A DNA stretch of 64,000 bases from Streptomyces griseoincarnatus (GTDB lineage: Bacteria > Actinomycetota > Actinomycetes > Streptomycetales > Streptomycetaceae): NCBI GenBank assembly GCA_014649575.1, contig BMTH01000005.1:310001-374000 (forward strand). The letters are read 5' to 3'. Position 1 is the stretch's first letter; every line of letters starts with the position of its first letter. Positions 17,520 to 25,687 of this stretch are shown here, in pieces. A program made the position numbers and the translations under genes. The notes under the pieces were generated by a model. It searched no databases. It had not been told where the DNA came from and worked only from the letters and a program-made list of their open reading frames with translations.

Positions 17520-17653
17520 CGCACAGGTGAGCGGCGTCGTCCAGCAGGCGGACGCGGGATGCGGCATCTCCCCCCGAAACGGCTAGGGTGGCGGGGATCG
17601 AGCCGGACAGCGCGGTCCGGTCCCGGCCCACTTCGAGAAGGTTGTTTCGGGCT

Positions 17654-18679
17654 ATGCGCATTGGTGTCCTCACGTCCGGCGGCGACTGCCCCGGCCTGAA
17701 CGCCGTCATCCGGTCCGTCGTGCACCGCGCCGTCGTCGACCACGGCGACGAGGTCATCGGCTTCCGCGACGGGTGGAAGGGCCTCCTGGAGTGCGACTAC
17801 CTCAAGCTCGACCTCGACGCGGTGAGCGGCATCCTCGCCCGCGGCGGCACCATCCTCGGTTCCTCCCGGGTGCGTCCCGGGCATCTGCGGGACGGTGTGG
17901 AGCGGGCCCGGGGCCATGTCGAGGAGCTCGGTCTCGACGCGATCATCCCCATCGGCGGTGAGGGCACCCTCAAGGCGGCCCGGCTGCTGTCCGACAACGG
18001 TCTGCCGATAGTCGGCGTGCCGAAGACCATCGACAACGACATCGCCGTCACGGACGTCACCTTCGGGTTCGACACGGCCGTCGGCGTGGCCACCGAGGCG
18101 CTGGACCGGCTGAAGACCACCGCCGAGTCGCACCAGCGCGTGCTGATCGTGGAGGTCATGGGCCGCCACACCGGATGGATCGCACTGCATTCCGGCATGG
18201 CGGCCGGCGCACACGCCATCGTGGTGCCCGAGCGGCCCTTCGACATCGACGAGCTGACCGCGAAGGTCGGCGAGCGGTTCTCGGCCGGGAAGCGGTTCGC
18301 CATCGTCGTCGCGGCGGAGGGCGCCAAGCCGAAGGCCGGGACCATGGACTTCGACGAGGGCGGCAAGGACGTCTACGGGCACGAGCGGTTCGCGGGCATC
18401 GCCCGGCAGCTCTCCCTGGAGCTGGAGGAGCGGCTCGGCAAGGAGGCCCGCCCGGTGATCCTCGGCCACGTGCAGCGCGGCGGCACGCCCACCGCGTACG
18501 ACCGGGTGCTGGCCACCCGGTTCGGCTGGCACGCGGTGGAGGCCGTGCACCGCGGCGACTTCGGGCGGATGACGGCGCTGCGCGGCACCGACATCGTGAC
18601 GGTGTCGCTGGCAGAGGCCGTCGAGACGCTGAAGACGGTGCCCGAGGACCGGTACGCCGAGGCGGAGTGCGTGCTCTGA
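17654..18679 (+). CDS. pfkA: 6-phosphofructokinase
   Basis: A 341-residue phosphofructokinase phosphorylating fructose 6-phosphate in glycolysis. It begins MRIGVLTSGGDCPGLNAVIR. The phosphoryl-donor segments are GGEGTLKAA and PKTIDNDI, and MGRHTGWIAL follows. The Lys in PKTIDND is shared with PPi-dependent and some actinobacterial ATP enzymes, while the GGEGT form lacks the GGDD of PPi enzymes, so ATP use is likely but not certain. Streptomyces genomes carry several paralogues. The ATG at 17654 is the start of the conserved N-terminus. Confidence 0.9.
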   Translation: MRIGVLTSGGDCPGLNAVIRSVVHRAVVDHGDEVIGFRDGWKGLLECDYLKLDLDAVSGILARGGTILGSSRVRPGHLRDGVERARGHVEELGLDAIIPIGGEGTLKAARLLSDNGLPIVGVPKTIDNDIAVTDVTFGFDTAVGVATEALDRLKTTAESHQRVLIVEVMGRHTGWIALHSGMAAGAHAIVVPERPFDIDELTAKVGERFSAGKRFAIVVAAEGAKPKAGTMDFDEGGKDVYGHERFAGIARQLSLELEERLGKEARPVILGHVQRGGTPTAYDRVLATRFGWHAVEAVHRGDFGRMTALRGTDIVTVSLAEAVETLKTVPEDRYAEAECVL

Positions 18680-18719
18680 CCTCTCCGCCGCCGCCCGTCC
18701 TCATGGACCGGCCGCACAG

Positions 18720-18753
18720 ACCGCCCCCGGTGACGGACGTCGCCGGGGGCGGT
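18720..18753 (+). terminator. Terminator after pfkA
   Basis: ACCGCCCCCGG (18720-18730) and CCGGGGGCGGT (18743-18753) form a perfect 11-bp stem with a 12-nt loop that can itself pair partly. Confidence 0.7.
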
Positions 18754-18807
18754 TCTAGTCTGGTGCGGACCGATTGCGTACAACCTGGACGAAAATGGAG
18801 CCGGCGG

Positions 18808-19761
18808 ATGGATCACAGCGGGCACGGCATGACCATGGATCTGCCGCCGTTCACGCTGGGCCGAGGGCTCGCCTGGTCGGCGGACCCGTTCTTCCTCGTC
18901 GCCTGCCTGCTGGCGCTCGCGCTGTACGGCTGGGGCGTGGCCCGGCTGCTCCGGCGCGGTGACAAGTGGCCGGTGGGGCGGACGGTCGCGTTCGTCACCG
19001 GTGTGCTGAGCATCGGGCTGGTGATGTGCACCGCGCTGAACGACTACGGCATGGTGATGTTCAGCGTGCACATGGTGCAGCACATGGTCATCAGCATGGT
19101 GTCGCCGATCCTGATCCTGCTCGGCGCCCCGATCACCCTGGCGCTGCGGGCGCTGCCCCCGGCGTCCGTGCGCGGCACCAAGGGGCCGCGCGAGCTGCTG
19201 CTGATGCTGCTGCACAGCCGCTACATGCGGGTCGTGACGCACCCGCTGTTCACCATCCCGATGTTCATCGCGAGCCTGTACGCCCTGTACTTCACCCCGC
19301 TGTTCGACTTCCTGATGGGGTCGGCGGTCGGGCACGCGGCGATGATGGTGCACTTCCTCGCCGTGGGCCTGGTCTTCTTCTGGCCGATCATGGGCGTCGA
19401 TCCGGGTCCGCACCGGCCGGGTCACCTGATGCGGATGCTGGAGCTGTTCGCGGGCATGCCGTTCCACGCGTTCTTCGGCATCGCGCTGATGATGGCCTCC
19501 ACCCCCATGGTCACGACCTTCCAGGACCCGCCCGCGTCGCTGGGCATCGACGCCCTGTCCGACCAGAACGCGGCCGGCGGCATCGCCTGGGCGTTCAGCG
19601 AGGTCCCGTCGGTGCTGGTGCTGATCGCGCTGCTGTTCCAGTGGTACGCCTCGGACCAGCGGCAGGCCCGCCGCCAGGACCGCGCCGCCGACCGGGACGG
19701 CGACAAGGAGCTGGAGGCGTACAACGCCTACCTGGCCTCCCTGAACGCACGCGGCAGCTAG
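18808..19761 (+). CDS. CtaG-like cytochrome c oxidase assembly membrane protein
   Basis: A 317-residue polytopic membrane protein of the caa3-type CtaG/DUF2029-independent assembly family. It starts MDHSGHGMTMDLPPF, a His/Met-rich segment suited to copper. Histidine and methionine residues recur at membrane faces (MVMFSVHMVQHMVISMVS, MVHFLAVGL, MPFHAFFG). About seven transmembrane helices are visible, then a charged cytoplasmic tail (RQARRQDRAADRDGD). It likely helps deliver copper to oxidase. A ribosome site overlaps an earlier out-of-frame ATG; the ATG at 18808 keeps the conserved N-terminus. Confidence 0.85.
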   Translation: MDHSGHGMTMDLPPFTLGRGLAWSADPFFLVACLLALALYGWGVARLLRRGDKWPVGRTVAFVTGVLSIGLVMCTALNDYGMVMFSVHMVQHMVISMVSPILILLGAPITLALRALPPASVRGTKGPRELLLMLLHSRYMRVVTHPLFTIPMFIASLYALYFTPLFDFLMGSAVGHAAMMVHFLAVGLVFFWPIMGVDPGPHRPGHLMRMLELFAGMPFHAFFGIALMMASTPMVTTFQDPPASLGIDALSDQNAAGGIAWAFSEVPSVLVLIALLFQWYASDQRQARRQDRAADRDGDKELEAYNAYLASLNARGS

Positions 19762-19835
19762 GACCCGTCCCGAACCCGCCTCCTTTCTGGAAACCGGGGC
19801 ACCATGGAGGGAACGGACCTGAGGAAGGTGTCGCG

Positions 19836-20012
19836 ATGCCCGGTACCACGAACGGTTCCACCTCGACGAAGACCATGGGCGTGCTCACCGTCGGCGGCCT
19901 GGTCGCCGTGACTGCGTACACGGTGGCGCTCGGCAGCAACGGCTGGCTGTGGTTCATCTGGGTCGTCCTGGGCCTGCTCACCCTGGGGATGGTCGCGACC
20001 AGCAACGGCTGA
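19836..20012 (+). CDS. Small membrane protein, function unknown
   Basis: A 58-residue protein with a Thr/Ser-rich N-terminus followed by two closely spaced hydrophobic helices (about residues 15-31 and 35-52). GAGGAAGG lies about nine bases before the ATG at 19836. It follows the ctaG-like gene by 74 bases in the same direction and may share its transcript. No family is recognised. Confidence 0.6.
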   Translation: MPGTTNGSTSTKTMGVLTVGGLVAVTAYTVALGSNGWLWFIWVVLGLLTLGMVATSNG

Positions 20013-20032
20013 CCGGCACGCGCGCACGCGGC

Positions 20033-21238
20033 TCACCGCGGGGCGAGCCGCCGCGCCAGGTGGACGCCCGGCTGGTACTTCGGCAGCCGGACGGTGATCT
20101 TCATGCCCGCGCCCGCGGCCGTCTCGATGACCAGCCCGTGGTCGTCGCCGTAGACCTGGCGGAGGCGGTCGTCGACGTTGGACAGGCCGATGCCGCCGGT
20201 GGGGCTGACCTCGCGGGCGAGGATGCGGCGCAGCAGCGCGGGGTCCATGCCGGCGCCGTCGTCCTCGATGACCACGAGCGCCTCGGCGCCCGCGTCCTGC
20301 GCGGTGATCTGGATGTGGCACTTGTCGGCCTTGCCCTCCAGACCGTGCTTCACGGCGTTCTCCACCAGCGGCTGGAGGCACAGGAAGGGCAGCGCGACCG
20401 GCAGCACCTCTGGGGCGATCTGGAGGGTGACGGAGAGCCGGTCGCCGAAGCGCGCCCGCACCAGCGCCAGGTAGTGGTCGATGGCGTGCAGCTCGTCGGC
20501 GAGGGTGGTGAAGTCGCCGTGCCGGCGGAACGAGTAGCGGGTGAAGTCGGCGAACTCCAGCAGCAGCTCACGGGCGCGCTCGGGGTCGGTGCGCACGAAG
20601 GACGCGATCACGGCGAGCGAGTTGAAGATGAAGTGGGGGGAGATCTGCGCGCGCAGGGCGCGGATCTCCGCCTCGATCAGCCGGGTGCGGGACTGGTCCA
20701 GGTCGGCCAGCTCCAGCTGGACGGAGACCCAGCGGGCCACCTCGCCCGCGGCCCTGACCAGCACCGCGGACTCGCGGGGCGCGCAGGCGACGAGCGCGCC
20801 GTGCACCCGGTCGTCGACGGTGAGCGGGGCGACCACCGCCCAGCGGACGGTGCAGTCGGGGGTGTCGCAGGTCAACGGGAAGGCCTCGCCGCGGCCGGTG
20901 TCCAGGGGGCCGGTGAGGCGCTCCATGATCTCGGTGCGGTGGTGGGCGCCGACGCCGTCCCAGACGAGGACCTGCTCCCGGTCGGAGAGGCACAGGGCGT
21001 CCGTGCCGAGCAGCGAGCGCAGCTTGCGGGCCGCCTTGCGGGCGGTCTCCTCGGTGAGCCCGGCGCGCAGCGGGGGCGTGGCCAGCGAGGCGGTGTGCAG
21101 GGTCTCGAAGGTGGCGTGCTCGACGGGGGTGCCGAGCCCGGCGAGGCTCGCGGGCCGTGCCGTGCGCCGGCCCAGCCAGAAGCCGGCGGCCAGCAAGGGC
21201 AGCACGGCGACGAGCAGACCGGCGAGGAAACCGCTCAT
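20033..21238 (-). CDS. LytS-type sensor histidine kinase
   Basis: A 401-residue kinase with one N-terminal membrane helix (residues 3-22), a GAF-like segment (TCDTPDCTVRWAVVAPL), and a His-kinase domain whose phospho-acceptor lies in ISPHFIFNSLAVI. The ATPase N-box is LVENAVKHGLEG and the G-box is GGIGLSNVDDRL. This HisKA_7/LytS type partners with LytTR regulators, and one lies at the other end of this operon. Its start overlaps the symporter stop by 4 bases, so kinase and symporter are made together. The single membrane anchor suggests the symporter may supply the sensing input. Confidence 0.9.
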   Translation of the reverse strand: MSGFLAGLLVAVLPLLAAGFWLGRRTARPASLAGLGTPVEHATFETLHTASLATPPLRAGLTEETARKAARKLRSLLGTDALCLSDREQVLVWDGVGAHHRTEIMERLTGPLDTGRGEAFPLTCDTPDCTVRWAVVAPLTVDDRVHGALVACAPRESAVLVRAAGEVARWVSVQLELADLDQSRTRLIEAEIRALRAQISPHFIFNSLAVIASFVRTDPERARELLLEFADFTRYSFRRHGDFTTLADELHAIDHYLALVRARFGDRLSVTLQIAPEVLPVALPFLCLQPLVENAVKHGLEGKADKCHIQITAQDAGAEALVVIEDDGAGMDPALLRRILAREVSPTGGIGLSNVDDRLRQVYGDDHGLVIETAAGAGMKITVRLPKYQPGVHLARRLAPR

Positions 21239-22947
21239 GCGGGCACCTCCGTACGCAGCTCTTCCGGCAGGTGGAAGCGGGCCAGTACCGCGGCCGTGCC
21301 GGGCGGCACCCGGCCGGGCGTGGCGAGAGAGACCAGCACCATGGTGAGGAAGCCGAGCGGCACCGACCAGAGGGCGGGCCAGGCGAGCAGCGCGTGCCAG
21401 GGCCCGGCGCCCGGGTAACCGGCCATGGTGGCGGCCACGGCGAGGAACGCGGAGCCGCCGCCGACGAGCATCCCGGCGGCCGCGCCCGGCGGGGTGAGCC
21501 GCCGCCACCAGATCCCGAGGACCAGCAGCGGGCAGAACGAGGACGCGGACACGGCGAAGGCGAGGCCCACGGCGTCGGCCACGGGCAGCCCGCCGACCAG
21601 GATGCTCGCCGCCAGCGGGACGGCCATGGCGAGCACGGTGCCGAGGCGGAAGTGGCGCACGCCGCGGGAGGGCAGCACGTCCTGGGTGAGCACCCCGGCC
21701 ACGGCCATGGTGAGTCCGGAGGCGGTGGACAGGAACGCGGCGAAGGCTCCCCCGGCGACCAGCGCCCCCAGCAGGTCGCCGCCGGTGCCTCCGATCATCC
21801 GTCCGGGCAGCAGCAGCACGGCGGCGTCCGCGTCCCCGGTGAGGGTGAGGTCGGGTGCGTAGAGGCGGCCGAGGGCTCCGTAGACGGGCGGCAGCAGGTA
21901 GAAGGCGCCGATCAGGCCGAGGACGGCGACGGTGGTGCGGCGGGCGGCCACGCCGTGCGGACTGGTGTAGAAGCGCACCACCACGTGCGGCAGGCCCATG
22001 GTGCCGAAGAAGGTGGCGAGGATCAGCCCGTACGTGGCGTACAGCGGGCGTTCCGCGCGGCTCTCGGCGCGGGAGGGCGACAGGGCGTCGTCGGCGCCGT
22101 TGCCGGTGGCGGGCACCTCGGCGCCCTCGGCGAAGGTGAGGCGGGTGCCGCCGTCGATGCGGTGCGTGCCGGCGGGGAGGCTGACCTCCGCGTCCTCGTG
22201 TTCCCGGCCGTCGACTGCGCCGTCCACGGTGACGGTGAGCGGTGCGGTCAGGCGCAGGTCGACGGTGTCGTCGACGCGCACCACGCGCTGTTCGCGGAAT
22301 TCGGCGGGCTCGTCGAAGGCGTGGCTGGGCGCGCCGTCGCTCTGCCAGGCGATCACCAGGAAGAGGGCGGGCACCAGCAGGGCGGTGAGCTTGAGCCAGT
22401 ACTGGAACGCCTGGACGAAGGTGATGCTGCGCATGCCGCCGGCGGCCACTATCACCGTGACGACGGCGGCGACGATCACCGCGCCGAGCCAGTCGGGCGC
22501 GCCGGTGAGCACGGTGAGGGTGAGGCCGGCGCCTTGGAGCTGGGGCAGCAGGTAGAGCCAGCCGACGCCGACGACGAGGGTGCCGGCGAGCCGCCGTACC
22601 ACGTGCGAGGAGAGCCGGGCCTCGGCGAAGTCGGGCAGCGTGTAGGCGCCGGAGCGGCGCAGGGGCGCGGCGACGAAGAGCAGCAGCACCAGGTAGCCGG
22701 CGGTGTAGCCGACCGGGTACCAGAGCATGTCGGGGCCCTGGACCAGGACGAGTCCGGCGATGCCGAGGAAGGAGGCGGCGGAGAGGTACTCGCCGCTGAT
22801 GGCGGCCGCGTTGAGGCGGGGGCCGACGGTGCGGGAGGCGACGTAGAAGTCGGAGGTGGTGCGGGATATGCGCAGGCCGAAGGCGCCGACGAGGACGGTC
22901 GCGACGGCGACGAGCGCGACGGCGGTGACGGCGTAGGCGGTGTTCAC
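21235..22947 (-). CDS. Sodium:solute symporter (acetate/pyruvate-type SSS family)
   Basis: A 570-residue SSS-family permease with about 13 membrane segments. It starts MNTAYAVTAVALVAVATVLV and shows the family pattern in FYVASRTVGPRLNAAAISGEYLSAASFLG (given as FYVASRTVGP and AAISGEYLSAASF). A hydrophilic insert near residues 210-300 (LPAGTHRIDGGTRL) lies between helices. Its closest-looking relatives are monocarboxylate (acetate/pyruvate) symporters paired with DUF485 proteins, as here. Substrate is inferred from that pairing, not seen. Confidence 0.85.
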   Translation of the reverse strand: MNTAYAVTAVALVAVATVLVGAFGLRISRTTSDFYVASRTVGPRLNAAAISGEYLSAASFLGIAGLVLVQGPDMLWYPVGYTAGYLVLLLFVAAPLRRSGAYTLPDFAEARLSSHVVRRLAGTLVVGVGWLYLLPQLQGAGLTLTVLTGAPDWLGAVIVAAVVTVIVAAGGMRSITFVQAFQYWLKLTALLVPALFLVIAWQSDGAPSHAFDEPAEFREQRVVRVDDTVDLRLTAPLTVTVDGAVDGREHEDAEVSLPAGTHRIDGGTRLTFAEGAEVPATGNGADDALSPSRAESRAERPLYATYGLILATFFGTMGLPHVVVRFYTSPHGVAARRTTVAVLGLIGAFYLLPPVYGALGRLYAPDLTLTGDADAAVLLLPGRMIGGTGGDLLGALVAGGAFAAFLSTASGLTMAVAGVLTQDVLPSRGVRHFRLGTVLAMAVPLAASILVGGLPVADAVGLAFAVSASSFCPLLVLGIWWRRLTPPGAAAGMLVGGGSAFLAVAATMAGYPGAGPWHALLAWPALWSVPLGFLTMVLVSLATPGRVPPGTAAVLARFHLPEELRTEVPA

Positions 22948-22968
22948 GGTGGTGCGGTTCCCGGGGTC

Positions 22969-23328
22969 TCAGCGGTCCTCGACGAGCCGGACGAAGTCGC
23001 GTTCGTTGCGTTCGGCGCGGCGGACGTACCAGCGGGCGAGCAGGACCAGCGGGGGGTAGAGCCCGAAGCCGAGGACCGCCCATTCCAGCCGGCGGGCGTC
23101 CGGGGCGGCGGCGAAGACCAGCGGCAGCGGGCCGATGAGCAGGGCGAGGACGGCGAACACGGTGAGTCCGGTGCGCAGCTGGATGCGCATGAGGGAGCGG
23201 ACGTAGGTGTGACCCAGGGTGGTCTGCTCGTCGATCTCGGTGCGCGGGCGGTAGTAGCCGGACGTACGGCGGGCACGGCGGGGCGGGCCGGTGACGACCA
23301 CCCTGCGCTCGGCGGGTTCCTGCGGCAT
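22969..23328 (-). CDS. DUF485-like membrane protein
   Basis: A 119-residue protein with a basic N-terminus and two membrane helices (about residues 52-71 and 83-102), ending in a charged RRAERNERDFVRLVEDR tail. DUF485 proteins accompany acetate-type SSS symporters, and this gene lies 21 bases upstream of the symporter in the operon. It is probably an accessory subunit, but its biochemical role is unknown. Confidence 0.75.
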   Translation of the reverse strand: MPQEPAERRVVVTGPPRRARRTSGYYRPRTEIDEQTTLGHTYVRSLMRIQLRTGLTVFAVLALLIGPLPLVFAAAPDARRLEWAVLGFGLYPPLVLLARWYVRRAERNERDFVRLVEDR

Positions 23329-23344
23329 GCGGACCTCTCCCCCG

Positions 23345-24115
23345 TCAGCCCGTGGTCCGGCGCATCAGCAGATCGCGCAGCTCGCGGGCGTGGCGCCTGC
23401 TGACCTGGAGTTCCTCGGACCCGATCAGGACGCTCACCGTGCCCGCGTCGAGCCGCAGTTCGCCGATGTGGCGCAGGGCGACCAGATGGCGGCGGTGGAT
23501 GCGGACGAAGCCGCGGGAGCGCCAGCGCTCCTCCAGGGTGACCAGCGGTATGCGCACCAGGTGGCTGCCGCGGTCGGTGTGCAGGCGGGCGTAGTCGCCC
23601 TGGGCCTCGACGTGGGTGATGTCGTCGACGGCGACGAACCGGGTGACGCCGCCCAGTTCGACGGCTATCTGGTCGGGGTCGGGTTCGTGCACGGGGATGC
23701 GCGGGGCTGCCTCGCGCGGGGTGGTGCCGCGCTGGGCGGCGGCCCGCCGCACGGCCTCGGCGAGGCGTTCCTTGCGGACGGGTTTGAGCACGTAGTCGAC
23801 GGCCTTGAGGTCGAAGGCCTGGACGGCGAAATCCTCGTGGGCGGTGACGAACACGACGAGCGGCGGCCGGGCGAAGCCGGTGAGCAGCCGGGCGAGGTCG
23901 AGTCCGTCGAGGCCGGGCATCTGGATGTCGAGGAAGACGACGTCGATGGCGTCGGGCCCGTCGGGTCCCGACTCCAGGGCGCGGTTGATGCGGCGCAGGG
24001 CCTCGGTGGCGTCGCCGGCGCCTTCCGCGCTCCCGATGCGCGGGTCGGCGTTCAGCAGGTACAGCAGCTCCTCCAGCGAGGGGCGTTCGTCGTCGACGGC
24101 GAGGGCGCGCAGCAT
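23345..24115 (-). CDS. LytTR-family response regulator
   Basis: A 256-residue regulator. The receiver domain starts MLRALAVDDERPSLEELLYL, with the phospho-Asp in VVFLDIQMPGLDGLDL and the switch Lys in YVLKPVRKERL. A C-terminal LytTR DNA-binding domain spans about residues 145-250 (VDDITHVEAQGDYARLHTD, FVRIHRRHLVALRHI). It is the first gene of the operon with the DUF485 protein, symporter and LytS kinase, so it probably controls its own transporter operon and perhaps others. Confidence 0.9.
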   Translation of the reverse strand: MLRALAVDDERPSLEELLYLLNADPRIGSAEGAGDATEALRRINRALESGPDGPDAIDVVFLDIQMPGLDGLDLARLLTGFARPPLVVFVTAHEDFAVQAFDLKAVDYVLKPVRKERLAEAVRRAAAQRGTTPREAAPRIPVHEPDPDQIAVELGGVTRFVAVDDITHVEAQGDYARLHTDRGSHLVRIPLVTLEERWRSRGFVRIHRRHLVALRHIGELRLDAGTVSVLIGSEELQVSRRHARELRDLLMRRTTG

Positions 24116-24247
24116 GAACGTGGAGTGTAGGCGGGATCTCCGGGTCCGGACTACGTGCCGGACAAGGGCGTTTCACCCGGTTCGCCGGTCCTCCTCCGGG
24201 GGACGCGCCCGGGGTGACCGCGGGGCCGCCGTGGATACAGTGCCCGC

Positions 24248-24781
24248 ATGAACAGCAGGCCCACGCCGTTCGACGAACTCGACCGGAAGATCGTCACCGC
24301 TCTGATGGCGAACGCCAGGACGTCCTTCGCGGAGATCGGCGCCTCCGTCGGGCTGTCGGCGACGGCCGTCAAGCGCCGGGTGGACCGGCTGCGGGAGACC
24401 GGGGTGATCACCGGGTTCACCGCGACCGTGCGGCCGTCCGCTCTGGGCTGGCGCACCGAGGCCTACGTGGAGGTGTACTGCGAGGGGGCGGCGCCGCCGC
24501 GCCGGCTGGCGGAGGTGGTGCGCAACCATCCGGAGATCGCCGCGGCGATGACGGTGACCGGGGGCGCGGACGCGCTGCTGCACGTGCGGGCGCGGGACGT
24601 GGAGCACTTCGAGGAGGTGCTGGAGCGGATCCGCCAGGAGCCGTTCATCCGGAAGACGATCAGCGTGATGGTGCTGTCGCACCTGCTGCCCGACAGTCCT
24701 GAGGCGGGAGTGACTCAGCCCGCCCCGGACGGCGCACCGGACGTGCGCCGAGGCCGTGAAGGACGCAGCAATCCTGCGTGA
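24248..24781 (+). CDS. Lrp/AsnC-family transcriptional regulator
   Basis: A 177-residue regulator with an N-terminal helix-turn-helix (LDRKIVTALMANARTSFAEI, then GLSATAVKRRVDRLRETG) and a C-terminal RAM-like ligand domain (GGADALLHVRARDVEHFEE). The last 30 residues are Pro/Arg-rich and probably disordered. It lies directly upstream of ddaH-rocD, so it is a likely amino-acid-responsive regulator of methylarginine/ornithine breakdown. A perfect palindrome overlaps its stop codon and faces the ddaH promoter. Confidence 0.85.
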   Translation: MNSRPTPFDELDRKIVTALMANARTSFAEIGASVGLSATAVKRRVDRLRETGVITGFTATVRPSALGWRTEAYVEVYCEGAAPPRRLAEVVRNHPEIAAAMTVTGGADALLHVRARDVEHFEEVLERIRQEPFIRKTISVMVLSHLLPDSPEAGVTQPAPDGAPDVRRGREGRSNPA

Positions 24782-24792
24782 AGACGCAGGAT
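24771..24792. promoter_or_regulatory. Palindromic operator at the lrp-ddaH junction
   Basis: ATCCTGCGT (24771-24779) and ACGCAGGAT (24784-24792) form a perfect 9-bp inverted repeat with a 4-nt spacer. A further half-site, GACGCAG, precedes it. The dyad overlaps the last codons of the Lrp gene and lies 83 bases before the ddaH start, a suitable place for Lrp binding. A hairpin terminator is the alternative; no U-tract follows. Confidence 0.6.
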
Positions 24793-24874
24793 CCGTCGCT
24801 TGTCGGCCGCTGGGCCGCGTTCCTACCGTGGAGTCACCCCTAGTCGACACCGTGTGAAGCGGAGGAACCCCTTC

Positions 24875-25687
24875 GTGCCCGAATCACGTGTGGCGCGCCC
24901 ACGGCGCTATCTCGTCTGCGAACCCAGGTTCTTCGCCGTGCGGTACGCGATCAATCCCTGGATGCGTCCGGACCGACCCGTCGACGTCTCACTCGCCCGG
25001 CGGCAGTGGCTGTCGCTGGTCGACGCCTACCGGCGCCACGGCCATACCGTGGAGACCGTGGAACCGCTGCCCGGTCTGCCCGACATGGTGTTCGCCGCGA
25101 ACGCGGCGGTCGTCGTGGACGGGCGGGTGTTCGGCTCGCGGTTCCACGCGCCGGAGCGGCGCCCGGAGTCGGTGCCGTACGCGGCCTGGTTCAAGGCGCA
25201 CGGGTTCGACGTCCAGCATCCGGAGTCCGTGTGCGAGGGCGAGGGCGACCTGGTGCCCGCCGGGCGCTGGATCCTCGCCGGGACCGGCTTCCGCACCGCG
25301 CCCGAGGCGCACCGTGAGGCCCAGGAGTTCTTCGGCGTGCCGGTGATCGGCCTGACCCTGGTGGACCCGTACTTCTATCACCTGGACACGGCGCTGTTCG
25401 TGCTGGACGAGGAGAACGTCGCGTACTGCCCGGAGGCGTTCTCGCCGGGCAGCCGTGAGGTGCTGGAGCGGCTGTACCCGGACGCGGTCCTCGCCACCCG
25501 GGAGGACGCCATGGCGTTCGGCCTGAACTCCGTCTCGGACGGCCGTCATGTGTTCATCTCGCCGGAGGCGACGGCCCTCGCCGACCGGCTCGCCGACCGC
25601 GGTTACGTCCCCGTCCCCGTCGGCCTGTCCGAGTTCCACAAGGCGGGCGGGGGCATCAAGTGCTGCACTCAGGAGATCCGCTCATGA
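24875..25687 (+). CDS. ddaH: Dimethylarginine dimethylaminohydrolase (amidinotransferase-fold)
   Basis: A 270-residue guanidino-modifying enzyme predicted to hydrolyse N-omega-methylated arginines to citrulline and methylamines. It shows NPWM near residue 28, MVFAANAAVVVDG, ESVCEGEGDLVPAG, the catalytic His in FYHLDTALFV, and a C-terminal catalytic cysteine at residue 263 or 264 in GGIKCCTQE. The GTG at 24875 sits after GGAGG. Its stop overlaps the rocD start by 4 bases, and the pair feeds ornithine-type products onward. Arginine deiminase activity is a less likely alternative. Confidence 0.82.
   Translation: MPESRVARPRRYLVCEPRFFAVRYAINPWMRPDRPVDVSLARRQWLSLVDAYRRHGHTVETVEPLPGLPDMVFAANAAVVVDGRVFGSRFHAPERRPESVPYAAWFKAHGFDVQHPESVCEGEGDLVPAGRWILAGTGFRTAPEAHREAQEFFGVPVIGLTLVDPYFYHLDTALFVLDEENVAYCPEAFSPGSREVLERLYPDAVLATREDAMAFGLNSVSDGRHVFISPEATALADRLADRGYVPVPVGLSEFHKAGGGIKCCTQEIRS

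Noticed and set aside
15316..17757. Continuation of the deformylase frame to nearly 1,000 codons upstream
   Set aside because: The upstream part is antisense to murT and gatD and begins long before the conserved deformylase N-terminus; only 14770-15315 is kept.
20012..23083. Thousand-codon minus-strand frame running through the kinase into the symporter region
   Set aside because: Only its last 401 codons are the kinase; the rest reads the symporter gene out of frame.
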